Made by a program: the position numbers and the translations under genes | Notes under the pieces: model-generated | Told to the model about the DNA's origin: nothing | Databases searched by the model: none | What the model saw: the letters and a program-made list of their open reading frames with translations, nothing else | In this document: piece after piece, positions 36,093-44,261 of the stretch | How positions within the stretch are numbered: the first letter of the stretch is position 1 | How the letters are laid out: each line of letters begins with the position of its first letter | Source: VFMC01 sp050248155 | GTDB lineage: Bacteria > Actinomycetota > Acidimicrobiia > Acidimicrobiales > Ilumatobacteraceae | Assembly (NCBI GenBank): GCA_050248155.1 | Contig: JBFWSW010000008.1 | Location: 42,258-106,257 of the forward strand | Reading direction: 5' to 3' | Length of the DNA stretch: 64,000 bases

Positions 36093-36163
36093 CCCGAGGC
36101 CGAGGCAGGTCGCCCGTAGCGGGGGCACGCTGACCACCGGCGCGGTGGTCGCGAAGCCCCCAC

Positions 36164-37489
36164 TCACACGCGGTCGGCGCCGTCCATCCACGCGTCGCCA
36201 CGCACCCGTTGGCCGTTCTTCACGGCACGCACGGCGATCCAGACGAACATGGCGGCCCAGACGCCCGCGATGCCGAGCGACGGGCGCAGGTACACCACGG
36301 CGAACAGCGGCAGCGACACTGCGAACGCCAGGGTGGTCTGCCAGCGGAGGTCGCGGAAGTCGTTCGAGCCCATCAGCACGCCGTCGAGCACGAACGTGAT
36401 CGCCGCAGGCACCTGCATCAGCCCCAGGATGACCAGCGCGATCCGTGCCGCGGCGATCACATCTCCGTCGCGACTGAACATCAGCGGCAGCACCGGTGAC
36501 AGGGCGAGTGTCACGATCGTGAGGCCGCCGCCGACACGCCACCCCCACCGCCACAGGTGATCGACCACGTCGCGCGCCGCTGCGCGGTCGCCGCTGCCGA
36601 GCGCGTGGCCCACCAAGCTCTGGCCGGCGACCTTGAACATGTCGACGCCGATCGCGAGGAACAAGAACAGCTGCGCCGCGATCTGGTGCCCGGCGAGATC
36701 GTCGGTGCCGACCTTGCTCGCCGTCGCGGTGGCCACCGCGAGCGCGGCGAGCAGGAACGCCGTTCGCTGCACCAGGTGAGCCCCGACCTTCACCACCTCC
36801 CACATCACCCGCGGCACCACGACCAGTCGGTGCAGCCCGTCGCGGCCCAGCCGAGGAACGACGAGTGCCAACATCGCCGCCGCGCTGCACATCTGGGCGA
36901 TGACTGTGCCCCACGCGCTACCGCCGATGCCTCGATCGAGCCCGAACACGAGCACGAGCTCGAGGACGAGGTTGATCACGTTCGCGGACGCAGCGACGAT
37001 GAACGGGCGCGTCGCGTCGGGGAGGCCGTACAGGTAGCCGATGCACGCAACGGTGACGAACTGGAAGGGAATGCCCACCGCGCTGATCCGCAGGTACGTC
37101 GCGCCCTGGTCGATCACCGCCGGATCGTCTCCCAGCACGCCGAGCAGGCCGCGCGCGCCGAGCCCCACCACCAACGCCATCGCGAGCCCGATGCCCACCG
37201 CGAGCCACAGAGCCTGGAGCGCGTCGGCCGCCGCGCCGTCGAGGTCGCCGCGTCCACGGCGCACGGCCACCCGAACGGTCGTGCCGTAGGACAGGAAGTT
37301 GAACACCCAGACCACCGTGTTCAGCACGGTGGAGGCGAGCGCGAGCCCACCCAGCGGGTCGGTGCCGAGGTGGCCGACGATCGCCGTGTCGGTGAGGATG
37401 TAGATCGGCTCGACCAGCAGCGAGCCGAGCGCCGGGATGGCGATGGCGATGATGCGGCGGTCGAGTGAGTCGAGGGGGTGGCGACGCAC
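36164..37489 (-). CDS. MATE family efflux transporter (DinF type)
   Basis: A 441-residue protein with about twelve membrane spans in two MatE bundles. It starts with the I-A-I-P-A-L-G-S-L-L-V-E-P-I-Y segment and D-T-A-I-V-G-H-L-G, which fit the DinF subgroup. Such pumps export organic cations, drugs or lipid-linked compounds using Na+ or H+. GTG at 37489. It starts 10 bases after the stop of the acyl-CoA dehydrogenase gene on the same strand. Confidence 0.93.
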   Translation of the reverse strand: MRRHPLDSLDRRIIAIAIPALGSLLVEPIYILTDTAIVGHLGTDPLGGLALASTVLNTVVWVFNFLSYGTTVRVAVRRGRGDLDGAAADALQALWLAVGIGLAMALVVGLGARGLLGVLGDDPAVIDQGATYLRISAVGIPFQFVTVACIGYLYGLPDATRPFIVAASANVINLVLELVLVFGLDRGIGGSAWGTVIAQMCSAAAMLALVVPRLGRDGLHRLVVVPRVMWEVVKVGAHLVQRTAFLLAALAVATATASKVGTDDLAGHQIAAQLFLFLAIGVDMFKVAGQSLVGHALGSGDRAAARDVVDHLWRWGWRVGGGLTIVTLALSPVLPLMFSRDGDVIAAARIALVILGLMQVPAAITFVLDGVLMGSNDFRDLRWQTTLAFAVSLPLFAVVYLRPSLGIAGVWAAMFVWIAVRAVKNGQRVRGDAWMDGADRV

Positions 37490-37499
37490 GCCGGAGTGT

Positions 37500-38741
37500 C
37501 TACACCGGCAGGTCGCCCGTTGCCGTGCGAGTGCTGCCGTGATCGGTGTAGGCCTTGATGGTGTTCTCGGCGATGCGCATCTGGTGGATCTCGTCCGCGC
37601 CGTCGGCGAAGCGCGCCCAGCGTGCGTGCTGCATCATGTTGGCGAGCGGCGTGTCCGTCGAGTAGCCGAGCGCGCCGTGCACCTGGATCGCCCGGTCGAC
37701 GATCCGATTCAGGCTGTTGGCGACGAAGTGCTTGGCCATCGAGACCTCGGTGCGGAAGTCGTCGCCCCGATCGATCTTGTAGGCGGCGTGCAGCACCATC
37801 AGCTTGCACTGGTACAGCTCCATCGCCGAGTCGGCGATCAGCCACTGCACGCCCTGCTTCTCGGCGAGCGTGCTGCCGTGGCTGTACCGCTTGAGCGACC
37901 GGTCGACCATCATGTCGAGAGCCGTCTCGGCCTGCGCGATCCAACGCATGCAGTGGGCCAGGCGGGCCGGCCCGAGCCGGTACTGGCCGAGCCGGTGTCC
38001 GTTGCCTCGTCCGCCGAGGATCTGCGAGTCGTGCACGCGCAGGTCCTCGATGACGATCTCGCTGTGCCCGCCGGGGCCGTGCATCGTCTCGATGTCGCGG
38101 ACGTTGTTCCACCCCTCGCTGGGCAGGTCGACGATGAAGGCGGTGTTCCCGCCACGTGACCCCTCAGGCACGTCGAGCTCGGTCTTGGCGATGAGGATGG
38201 CGAACTTGGCGCGCTTGGCCTGCGAGATGAACCACTTGTGCCCGTTGATCACCCACTCGTCGCCGTCTTTCACAGCGGTGGTGCGGATGAGCGTCGGATC
38301 GCTGCCGGCCACCTCGGGCTCGGTCATCGCGAAGCACGACGAGGTGGTGCCCTCACACAGGGGGCGCAGGTACTTCTCGGCCTGCTCGGGCGTCGCCCAG
38401 TGCAGCAGGGTGTGCATGTTGCCCTCGTCCGGCGCCTGGCAGTTGAGCACCCACGGCCCGACACGGGTCTTGGCTGCCTCGGCCTGCACCATCGCGAGCG
38501 CGACGTGGCCGAGCCCCATCCCGCCCCACTCGGCTGGCATGTGCGGGAGCCACAGTCCCTCGTCCTTGGCCCGGCCGCGCAGCCGGATCAGCTCGCCGAC
38601 GTAGGAGCGGTACGCGTCTCGCTCCATCTCGTCGCGATGGCCGAACGGCTCGATGGCCGGCTTGATGACATCGTCGACGAACGAGCGCACGCGCTCGCGG
38701 ATCTCTTGGTGCTCAGGGGCGAGCGTGAAGTCGATGGCCAT
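37500..38741 (-). CDS. Acyl-CoA dehydrogenase (ACAD10/11-like)
   Basis: A 413-residue flavin acyl-CoA dehydrogenase. F-A-M-T-E-P-E-V-A-G-S-D (about 136-147) and W-F-I-S near 176 are FAD contacts; C-terminal I-Q-V-H-G-A-L-G and A-D-G-A-D-E-I-H place it with the ACAD10/11 branch, where the usual catalytic Glu is replaced. It oxidises acyl-CoAs of unknown chain type. RBS GAGGG precedes ATG 38741. A palindromic operator separates it from the divergent TetR gene, which probably represses it. Confidence 0.9.
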   Translation of the reverse strand: MAIDFTLAPEHQEIRERVRSFVDDVIKPAIEPFGHRDEMERDAYRSYVGELIRLRGRAKDEGLWLPHMPAEWGGMGLGHVALAMVQAEAAKTRVGPWVLNCQAPDEGNMHTLLHWATPEQAEKYLRPLCEGTTSSCFAMTEPEVAGSDPTLIRTTAVKDGDEWVINGHKWFISQAKRAKFAILIAKTELDVPEGSRGGNTAFIVDLPSEGWNNVRDIETMHGPGGHSEIVIEDLRVHDSQILGGRGNGHRLGQYRLGPARLAHCMRWIAQAETALDMMVDRSLKRYSHGSTLAEKQGVQWLIADSAMELYQCKLMVLHAAYKIDRGDDFRTEVSMAKHFVANSLNRIVDRAIQVHGALGYSTDTPLANMMQHARWARFADGADEIHQMRIAENTIKAYTDHGSTRTATGDLPV

Positions 38742-38762
38742 GTGTGTCCCTCTTCGCTGATC

Positions 38763-38778
38763 TCATGCACGTGCATGA
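38763..38778. promoter_or_regulatory. 16-bp palindromic operator, probably for the adjacent TetR regulator
   Basis: TCATGCACGTGCATGA is a perfect 16-bp palindrome between the divergent acyl-CoA dehydrogenase and TetR genes. It covers the spacer between the likely -35 and -10 (TAGCTT, 38784-38789) of the tetR promoter and lies just after a TACCAT box on the other strand, so binding would block both. Confidence 0.8.
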
Positions 38779-38798
38779 AATGGTAGCTTGGGCAGCGG

Positions 38799-39488
38799 AT
38801 GGCGCCGAATCCCGAGCTGACGAAGCAGCGTCTCATCTCGGCGGCCGAGACGCTGTTCGCCGAGCGTGGCATCGACGCTGTGTCGCTGCGTGAGATCAAT
38901 GCCGCCGCCAGTCAGCGCAACTCGACCGCATTGCAGTACCACTTCACCGATCGGCGCGGGCTGCTCAACGCGCTGCTCGCGAAGCACCTCGTCGACGTCG
39001 AGGCACGGAGGAACGAGCTGCTCGACGCCTACGAGGCAGCGGGCGTCGACGATCTCCGAGCGCTCGCCGAGGCGCTGGTGCGGCCGTCGGCCACGAAGCT
39101 GGCCGATCCCGACGGGGGTCGCGCCTTCCTGCGCATCCACGCCCAGCTGATCAATCGCCCCGACTGGCCTCCACGTGCGCACAGTCGCCGATCGAAGTCG
39201 GGCGACAGCATCGAACGCTGGCGACGGCTGGTCGCTCCGCTGCTCCCTGACGTCGCCGTCGAACGGCTGCACCACCGGTTCACCGCGTTGCGCGTCACCG
39301 CGACCGAGTTGGCTCGCAGGGCGGCCAGTGCGCCTCGTCGCGACGATCAGCTCTTCACGAGCCACCTCGTCGACCTCGTGACCGCGCTGTTGGCTGCGCC
39401 CGTGTCGGCCCAGACGGCTGGACTCTTGAATGAACGGATGCCCCGAGTGGCCGCTCGCTCCGACACCACTCCTCCGAGGTCGGCATGA
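38799..39488 (+). CDS. TetR-family transcriptional regulator
   Basis: A 229-residue regulator. The N-terminal HTH begins K-Q-R-L-I-S-A-A-E-T-L-F-A-E-R-G (about residues 7-22) and ends with A-L-Q-Y-H-F-T-D-R. The ligand domain is variable. It is divergent from the acyl-CoA dehydrogenase gene, with a perfect palindrome between them; TAGCTT ends 9 nt before the ATG. It likely senses an acyl-CoA or related catabolite and represses both genes. Confidence 0.9.
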   Translation: MAPNPELTKQRLISAAETLFAERGIDAVSLREINAAASQRNSTALQYHFTDRRGLLNALLAKHLVDVEARRNELLDAYEAAGVDDLRALAEALVRPSATKLADPDGGRAFLRIHAQLINRPDWPPRAHSRRSKSGDSIERWRRLVAPLLPDVAVERLHHRFTALRVTATELARRAASAPRRDDQLFTSHLVDLVTALLAAPVSAQTAGLLNERMPRVAARSDTTPPRSA

Positions 39489-39501
39489 CACGCTTGCCTG
39501 C

Positions 39502-40482
39502 ATGAACCCGTCGACCTGGATCCACCGCATCGAGCGCGTGAACGGCGTCAGGATCCACTGCGTCGAGGCGGGCACGGGTCCGCTCGTCCTCCTCGTGCAC
39601 GGATTCCCGGAGTCGTGGTACTCGTATCGGCACCAGCTCGACGCGCTCGCGGCTGCCGGATACCGTGCGGTGGCGATCGACGTGCGCGGGTACGGACGCT
39701 CGTCGAAGCCAACCCCGATCGAGGCGTACCGCATGCTGATGCACGTCCGTGACAACGTCGAGCTGGTCCATGCGCTCGGCGAATCCCAGGCCGTCGTCGT
39801 CGGTCACGACTGGGGTGCGCCCATCGCATGGAACTCGGCGCTGCTGCGGCCCGACGTGTTCCGCGCCGTCGCCGGGTTGTCGGTGCCCTATTCGGCTCCT
39901 GGTGAACGCAGACCGTCCCACGTCTTCCGTGCCATGGGTGGCGACGAGGAGTTCTACATCGAGTACTTCCAGCAGCCTGGCAGGGCCGAGGCCGAGATCG
40001 AGGCAGACGTGCGGCGTTGGTTGCTCGGCTTCTACTTCTCGGCATCGGGGGATGCGCCGCCGCGCGGGTCGCTCACCGGGACGATGGCGAGCGTCCCGCA
40101 CGGGCATCAGCTCATCGAGCGGTTCAGCTACCCCGACGAGATGCCGGCATGGCTCACCGCCGACGACCTCGACGTGTACGTCGGCGAGTTCGAGCGATCC
40201 GGCTTCACCGGCGGCCTGAACAGGTATCGCAACGTCGATCGCGACTGGGAGGACCTGTCCGCCTTCCGCGGTCGTCCGATCGAGGTGCCCGCGCTCTTCA
40301 TCGGCGGCGATCGTGACGGCCCGACCATCTGGGGTGCCACATCGATCGACCGCTTCCCCGAGACGCTGCCCCGGTTGACCAAGTCGGTCGTCCTCCCCGG
40401 CTGCGGCCACTGGACGCAGCAAGAGCGAGCCGACGACGTCAACGCGCTGCTGGTCGAGTTCCTGGCGGCCGCGGCGGACTGA
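39502..40482 (+). CDS. Alpha/beta hydrolase, epoxide-hydrolase-like
   Basis: A 326-residue hydrolase. H-G-F-P-E-S-W-Y-S (about 33-41) is the oxyanion motif, and G-H-D-W-G-A (about 98-103) has Asp as nucleophile, the mark of epoxide hydrolases and dehalogenases rather than esterases. The catalytic His is in G-C-G-H-W-T-Q-Q-E. A Tyr lid residue is likely. Starts 13 bases after the TetR gene. The 3' end overlaps a convergent second TetR gene by 44 bases. Confidence 0.9.
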   Translation: MNPSTWIHRIERVNGVRIHCVEAGTGPLVLLVHGFPESWYSYRHQLDALAAAGYRAVAIDVRGYGRSSKPTPIEAYRMLMHVRDNVELVHALGESQAVVVGHDWGAPIAWNSALLRPDVFRAVAGLSVPYSAPGERRPSHVFRAMGGDEEFYIEYFQQPGRAEAEIEADVRRWLLGFYFSASGDAPPRGSLTGTMASVPHGHQLIERFSYPDEMPAWLTADDLDVYVGEFERSGFTGGLNRYRNVDRDWEDLSAFRGRPIEVPALFIGGDRDGPTIWGATSIDRFPETLPRLTKSVVLPGCGHWTQQERADDVNALLVEFLAAAAD

Positions 40483-41071
40483 TCACGAGGGGTTCGAGTA
40501 GCGCGACGACGGCTTCGTCGATGAAACGCTTCGCTGCCTCGTCGGGCAGCCGGACCGACACGATGGCGGCACGCACCGCCGAGTACGGCACGTCGATGAC
40601 GGCGAAGGTGATGCGCCGCAGCGACTCCCGGTCGTCGAGACCGAACGCACGCTGCAACGAGGTGATCGACGCCGACATGCGGCGGCGTTGCCGCCGGTGC
40701 TGTGTGATCAGGTCGTCGGGCCACTGTGCGCGGAGCAGGTCATCGGCGCGGTAGCGCATCGCGAGGATCGCATCGAGTCGCTGATCGTGGCTGAACTCGA
40801 CGACGTTGCGTGCCGCGCGTCGGGCAGCTGTCACGGGGTCGGGGTGATCGAGACCGGCGGTGAACACGTCGTGGAACCGGTCCTGCGTGCGCAGCCACAG
40901 GTTGCCGGCCAGATCGGCCCGGGTGCGGAACCGGTGGTACAGCGAGCCGCTCGGCGCGCCGAGGCGATCGGCCACCGCGGTCATCGACAGCGCGCCGACA
41001 CCCGACTCGGCCACCACGACGAGGGCTGCGTCGAGGATCGCGTCGCTCGGGAACAGTGCAGGACGAGGCAT
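40439..41071 (-). CDS. TetR-family transcriptional regulator
   Basis: A 210-residue TetR protein with HTH at A-I-L-D-A-A-L-V-V-V-A-E-S-G-V-G...G-S-L-Y-H-R-F (about 10-50). It is divergent from the second acyl-CoA dehydrogenase gene at 41168, its probable target. A TACTCT box is present about 10 nt before the ATG. Its last 44 bases are antisense to the hydrolase gene. Confidence 0.88.
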   Translation of the reverse strand: MPRPALFPSDAILDAALVVVAESGVGALSMTAVADRLGAPSGSLYHRFRTRADLAGNLWLRTQDRFHDVFTAGLDHPDPVTAARRAARNVVEFSHDQRLDAILAMRYRADDLLRAQWPDDLITQHRRQRRRMSASITSLQRAFGLDDRESLRRITFAVIDVPYSAVRAAIVSVRLPDEAAKRFIDEAVVALLEPLVISPPRPPGTRPAAR

Positions 41072-41167
41072 CGGATAACAGAGAGTAGTCTCCAGAACGA
41101 GCGGCTCGGCATTGAAGGTGACGCCCTCGTCAAGTAGAACGTCGCGGGAGATCGGAGAGGAGAACCC

Positions 41168-42448
41168 GTGCCGTACCAGTTCACACCGCAGGGCGAGGCG
41201 CTGCTCGCCGAGGTCGTCAGCTTCATGGACGATCACATCTATCCGAACGAGTCGGAGTACGAGGAGCAGGCCGCCGAGCTCGGTCACGACGCCACACCGC
41301 CGGTGCTCGAGAAGCTGAAGGCGGCGGCTCGCGAACGTGGGCTGTGGAACCTGTTCCTCCCACACCTGGCCCCCGACGCGCCCGGCACCAAGCTGTCGAA
41401 CCTCGACTACGCCCCGATCTCGGAGGAGCTCGGCAAGGTGCGATTCGCGTCCGAAGCGCTGAACTGCGCCGCACCCGACACCGGCAACATGGAGATCCTC
41501 AACGCGTATGGCACCGAGCGGGTGAAGCGCGAGTTCCTGGCGCCGTTGCTCGAAGGCGACATCAGGTCGGCGTTCTCGATGACCGAACCGGCTGTCGCCT
41601 CGTCCGACGCCACGAACATCGGTCTGCGCATCGAGCGGGACGGCGACCACTACGTGCTGAACGGCACGAAGTGGTTCTCGTCGGGCGCTCTCCGCGATCG
41701 CTGCAAGGTGCTCGTCGTGATGGGCAAGACCGATCCCAACGCATCGCGACACCTGCAGCAGTCGATGATCGTGGTGCCTCGCGATGCCCCGGGGGTGTCG
41801 ATCGGGCGCACCCCCCACGTGTTCGGCTACGACCATGCTGGTGGCCATCCCGAGGTCGTCTACGAGAACGTGCGTGTCCCTGCCGACTACCTGCTGGGTG
41901 AGGAAGGCGGAGGGTTCGCCATCTCGCAGGCACGCCTGGGACCCGGTCGCATCCATCACTGCATGCGCTCGATCGGGGTCGCCGAGCGGGCGCTCGGTCT
42001 GATGGTCGACCGCGCACTCCAGCGAACCACGTTCGGCACACTGGTGGCGCAGAAGGGCCTCATCCAGGACTGGATCGCCGAGTCGCGCATCGAGATCGAC
42101 ATGGCACGGGAGTACGTGCTGCGCACGGCGCACCTGATGGACACCGTCGGCAACAAGGCGGCCGCGACCGAGATCTCGGGCATCAAGGTGGCCGTGCCGA
42201 ACGTCGTGCTCAAGGTGCTCGACCGCGCGATCCAGGTGCACGGTGCAGCCGGGGTCACGCAGTTCACACCGCTGGCCGAGATGTGGGCGAGCATGCGCAC
42301 GCTCCGCATCGCCGACGGACCTGACGAGGTGCACAAGATGACGATCGCTCGTCGCGAGATCCTGCGGCACGATCCGTCGTTCCGCATGAACCCGATCGCC
42401 CTGGCCACTGGTCCGGACGGCGAGCCGCAGCCGTTCGCCCGGCCATAA
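41168..42448 (+). CDS. Acyl-CoA dehydrogenase (ACAD10/11-like)
   Basis: A 426-residue acyl-CoA dehydrogenase. S-M-T-E-P-A-V-A-S-S-D (about 137-147), W-F-S-S near 172 and the C-terminal I-Q-V-H-G-A-A-G...I-A-D-G-P-D-E-V-H match the ACAD10/11 group. In mammals ACAD10/11 and a linked kinase domain degrade 4-hydroxyacyl-CoAs by phosphorylation and elimination; here an APH-type kinase lies 0.8 kb downstream on the same strand. GTG 41168 has GAGAGGAG upstream. Confidence 0.91.
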   Translation: MPYQFTPQGEALLAEVVSFMDDHIYPNESEYEEQAAELGHDATPPVLEKLKAAARERGLWNLFLPHLAPDAPGTKLSNLDYAPISEELGKVRFASEALNCAAPDTGNMEILNAYGTERVKREFLAPLLEGDIRSAFSMTEPAVASSDATNIGLRIERDGDHYVLNGTKWFSSGALRDRCKVLVVMGKTDPNASRHLQQSMIVVPRDAPGVSIGRTPHVFGYDHAGGHPEVVYENVRVPADYLLGEEGGGFAISQARLGPGRIHHCMRSIGVAERALGLMVDRALQRTTFGTLVAQKGLIQDWIAESRIEIDMAREYVLRTAHLMDTVGNKAAATEISGIKVAVPNVVLKVLDRAIQVHGAAGVTQFTPLAEMWASMRTLRIADGPDEVHKMTIARREILRHDPSFRMNPIALATGPDGEPQPFARP

Positions 42449-42480
42449 CGTCGCCAGCGCAGCGCTGTAGCGTCGGTTCC

Positions 42481-42828
42481 GTGGCGAACGACGACCGGCT
42501 CATCACGACCACCGAGCAGCTCGAGTCGATCTACGGGGAGCGGGTGCCCACATCGTTGCTCAAGGAGCTCGACCACATCTCCGACGACTACCGCGCCGTC
42601 ATCGAAGCGGCGCCCTTCGTGGTGCTCGCGACGGTGGGCCCCGAGGGACTCGACTGCTCACCTCGTGGTGACCCGCCCGGCATCGCAGAGACCATGCGGA
42701 TCAACGGACGCGCGGTGCTCGACAGCGATGCGAACGGCGAGATGCTCGAGCGGATCACGGCGGGCGGCATCGACGCGGCGGCCTACGACGCGGCGTACCC
42801 CGAGCGGCTTCGCCAGACCATCTACTGA
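42481..42828 (+). CDS. Shortened pyridoxamine 5'-phosphate oxidase-like protein (apparent internal deletions)
   Basis: Only 115 residues, against about 200 for this PNPOx-like family as I recall it. Residues 1-67 match the family start (T-T-E-Q-L-E-S-I-Y-G, L-A-T-V-G-P-E-G-L-D-C-S-P-R-G-D). It then jumps straight to the later I-A-E-T-M-R-I-N-G-R-A strand, and again to the C-terminal I-D-A-A-A-Y-D-A-A-Y-P-E-R-L tail. The middle beta-barrel strands that hold FMN appear missing, yet the frame is clean. TAGCGT ends 7 nt before GTG 42481. It may be decaying or a minimal protein; FMN binding is doubtful. Confidence 0.75.
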   Translation: MANDDRLITTTEQLESIYGERVPTSLLKELDHISDDYRAVIEAAPFVVLATVGPEGLDCSPRGDPPGIAETMRINGRAVLDSDANGEMLERITAGGIDAAAYDAAYPERLRQTIY

Positions 42829-42840
42829 CGGGCCGTCGTC

Positions 42841-43245
42841 GTGCAACCACGTCCCACTGCAGCCGAACTGCTCGCCACCGTCGCCGAGGTCATCGAGCGC
42901 GACATCGTTCCAGCGCTCGAAGGCCCGGTGCAGCACCATGCTCGCGTGGCCGCGAGCTTGGTCGCCATCGTCGAGCGGGAGCTCCGACTCGGGCCCGCGG
43001 CGGCGGCGGCCGAGCTCGGCGCGATCCAGCGGCTGCTGTCCGGGCCCGACCCGACCGGCGGCTGGTCCGATCCCGCGCTGAGCGCGACGCTGCCCGACGC
43101 ACGCGCCCGCCTCGCGGCGGCGCTGCGCGACGGTCTCGCCGACGACCCGGCGATGGCGCGAGAGGTGTGGGCGGCGCTCATGGAGATCAGCCGCGCCGAC
43201 CTGTCCATCTGCAAGCCCGGCCACGATTCGTGGGAGGGTGACTGA
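42841..43245 (+). CDS. DUF6285-type small helical protein
   Basis: A 134-residue helical protein with E-L-L-A-T-V-A-E-V-I-E-R-D-I-V-P near the N-terminus. This kind of protein is regularly found directly before APH-type kinases linked to acyl-CoA metabolism, as here, where its stop overlaps the kinase ATG by one base. It is probably a partner or regulator of the kinase; no activity is known. GTG 42841. Confidence 0.8.
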   Translation: MQPRPTAAELLATVAEVIERDIVPALEGPVQHHARVAASLVAIVERELRLGPAAAAAELGAIQRLLSGPDPTGGWSDPALSATLPDARARLAAALRDGLADDPAMAREVWAALMEISRADLSICKPGHDSWEGD

Positions 43246-44249
43246 TGGCCGATCTCTCGCCGGCGCTCGCGACGTGGCTGACCGAGCGTGTCGGCCGATC
43301 GGTGGAGGTGCGGTCGCTCGAGCTCGCATCGGCCGGAGCCCGTCGGTTGAACGCGCTCTTCCACACGGTCACCGAATCGCCGGACGGAGACGCACCCGAC
43401 GTCGCCCATCTCGCGCTCACGATGATCCCCCATGCGGCGATCCAGATCCTCGACGTCGCCGGTGAGGCGGCCGTGCGCAACCTCGCCGAATCAGTCGGTG
43501 TGCCCGTGCCCCACGTCCATCACGTCTGCCTCGACGAGTCGGTGCTCGGCGGCCCGTTCTTCATCAGCGATGCCGTCGCCGGCGAGACCGTGCCACGCCG
43601 CGTGCTGCGGCTGGTGCACGGAGCCGACATCGGCGAGCTGGTGGTGCAGCAGCTCGGCACCGCCATGGCCCGGCTGCACTCGATCCCGGCGGACGACGCA
43701 CCGGGGGCGCTCGTGCGGCCCGCAGCACCCGTCGAAGCTGCGCTCGTCGGCGTCGACGAGCTGATGGGGCAACTGCTCGATCCGTCACCGACGTTTGCCT
43801 TCGGCATCCGGTGGCTCGAACGGCACCTGCCGTCGGAACCGTCGACGTTGTCGATCGTGCACTCCGACATCCGTACGGGCAACATCATCGTCGCCGAGGA
43901 CGGCCTCCGAGCGATCCTCGATTGGGAGACGGCGCGGATCGGCGACCCGATGGAGGACCTGGCCTGGCCGTGTCAGCGCATGTGGCGGTTCCGCGAGGAC
44001 CGGCACACCGCGGCGGGCATGGCGGGCATCCCCACCCTGCGCGACGCCTACGTCGCAGCGGGCGGGGCATGGGACGAGGACCGCTTCGAGTGGTGGCGTG
44101 TCCTCGGGACGGTTCGCTGGGGGATGGGCCTCGCCGGGCAGGCTCGCCAGCACCTCGACGGCAGCTTCCCCTCGATCGTGATGGCAGGGAGCGGGCGTCG
44201 CGTCCCCGAGCTCGAGTACGACACGTTGCTGCTGCTGCGCGACCGCTGA
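43245..44249 (+). CDS. APH-family phosphotransferase (ACAD10/11 kinase-domain type)
   Basis: A 334-residue kinase-fold protein. The catalytic loop H-S-D-I-R-T-G-N-I-I (about 206-215) and the metal Asp in I-L-D-W-E-T-A-R-I-G-D-P (about 225-236) are intact. This sequence type corresponds to the kinase domain of mammalian ACAD10/11, which phosphorylates 4-hydroxyacyl-CoAs, rather than to aminoglycoside resistance enzymes. Clustering with ACADs supports that reading. Confidence 0.88.
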   Translation: MADLSPALATWLTERVGRSVEVRSLELASAGARRLNALFHTVTESPDGDAPDVAHLALTMIPHAAIQILDVAGEAAVRNLAESVGVPVPHVHHVCLDESVLGGPFFISDAVAGETVPRRVLRLVHGADIGELVVQQLGTAMARLHSIPADDAPGALVRPAAPVEAALVGVDELMGQLLDPSPTFAFGIRWLERHLPSEPSTLSIVHSDIRTGNIIVAEDGLRAILDWETARIGDPMEDLAWPCQRMWRFREDRHTAAGMAGIPTLRDAYVAAGGAWDEDRFEWWRVLGTVRWGMGLAGQARQHLDGSFPSIVMAGSGRRVPELEYDTLLLLRDR

Positions 44250-44261
44250 CGTCCGGCGGAG

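Noticed and set aside
36010..36399. A 129-codon frame starting at the tRNA
   Set aside because: Its first part is the tRNA-Ala sequence and the rest is antisense to the MATE gene.
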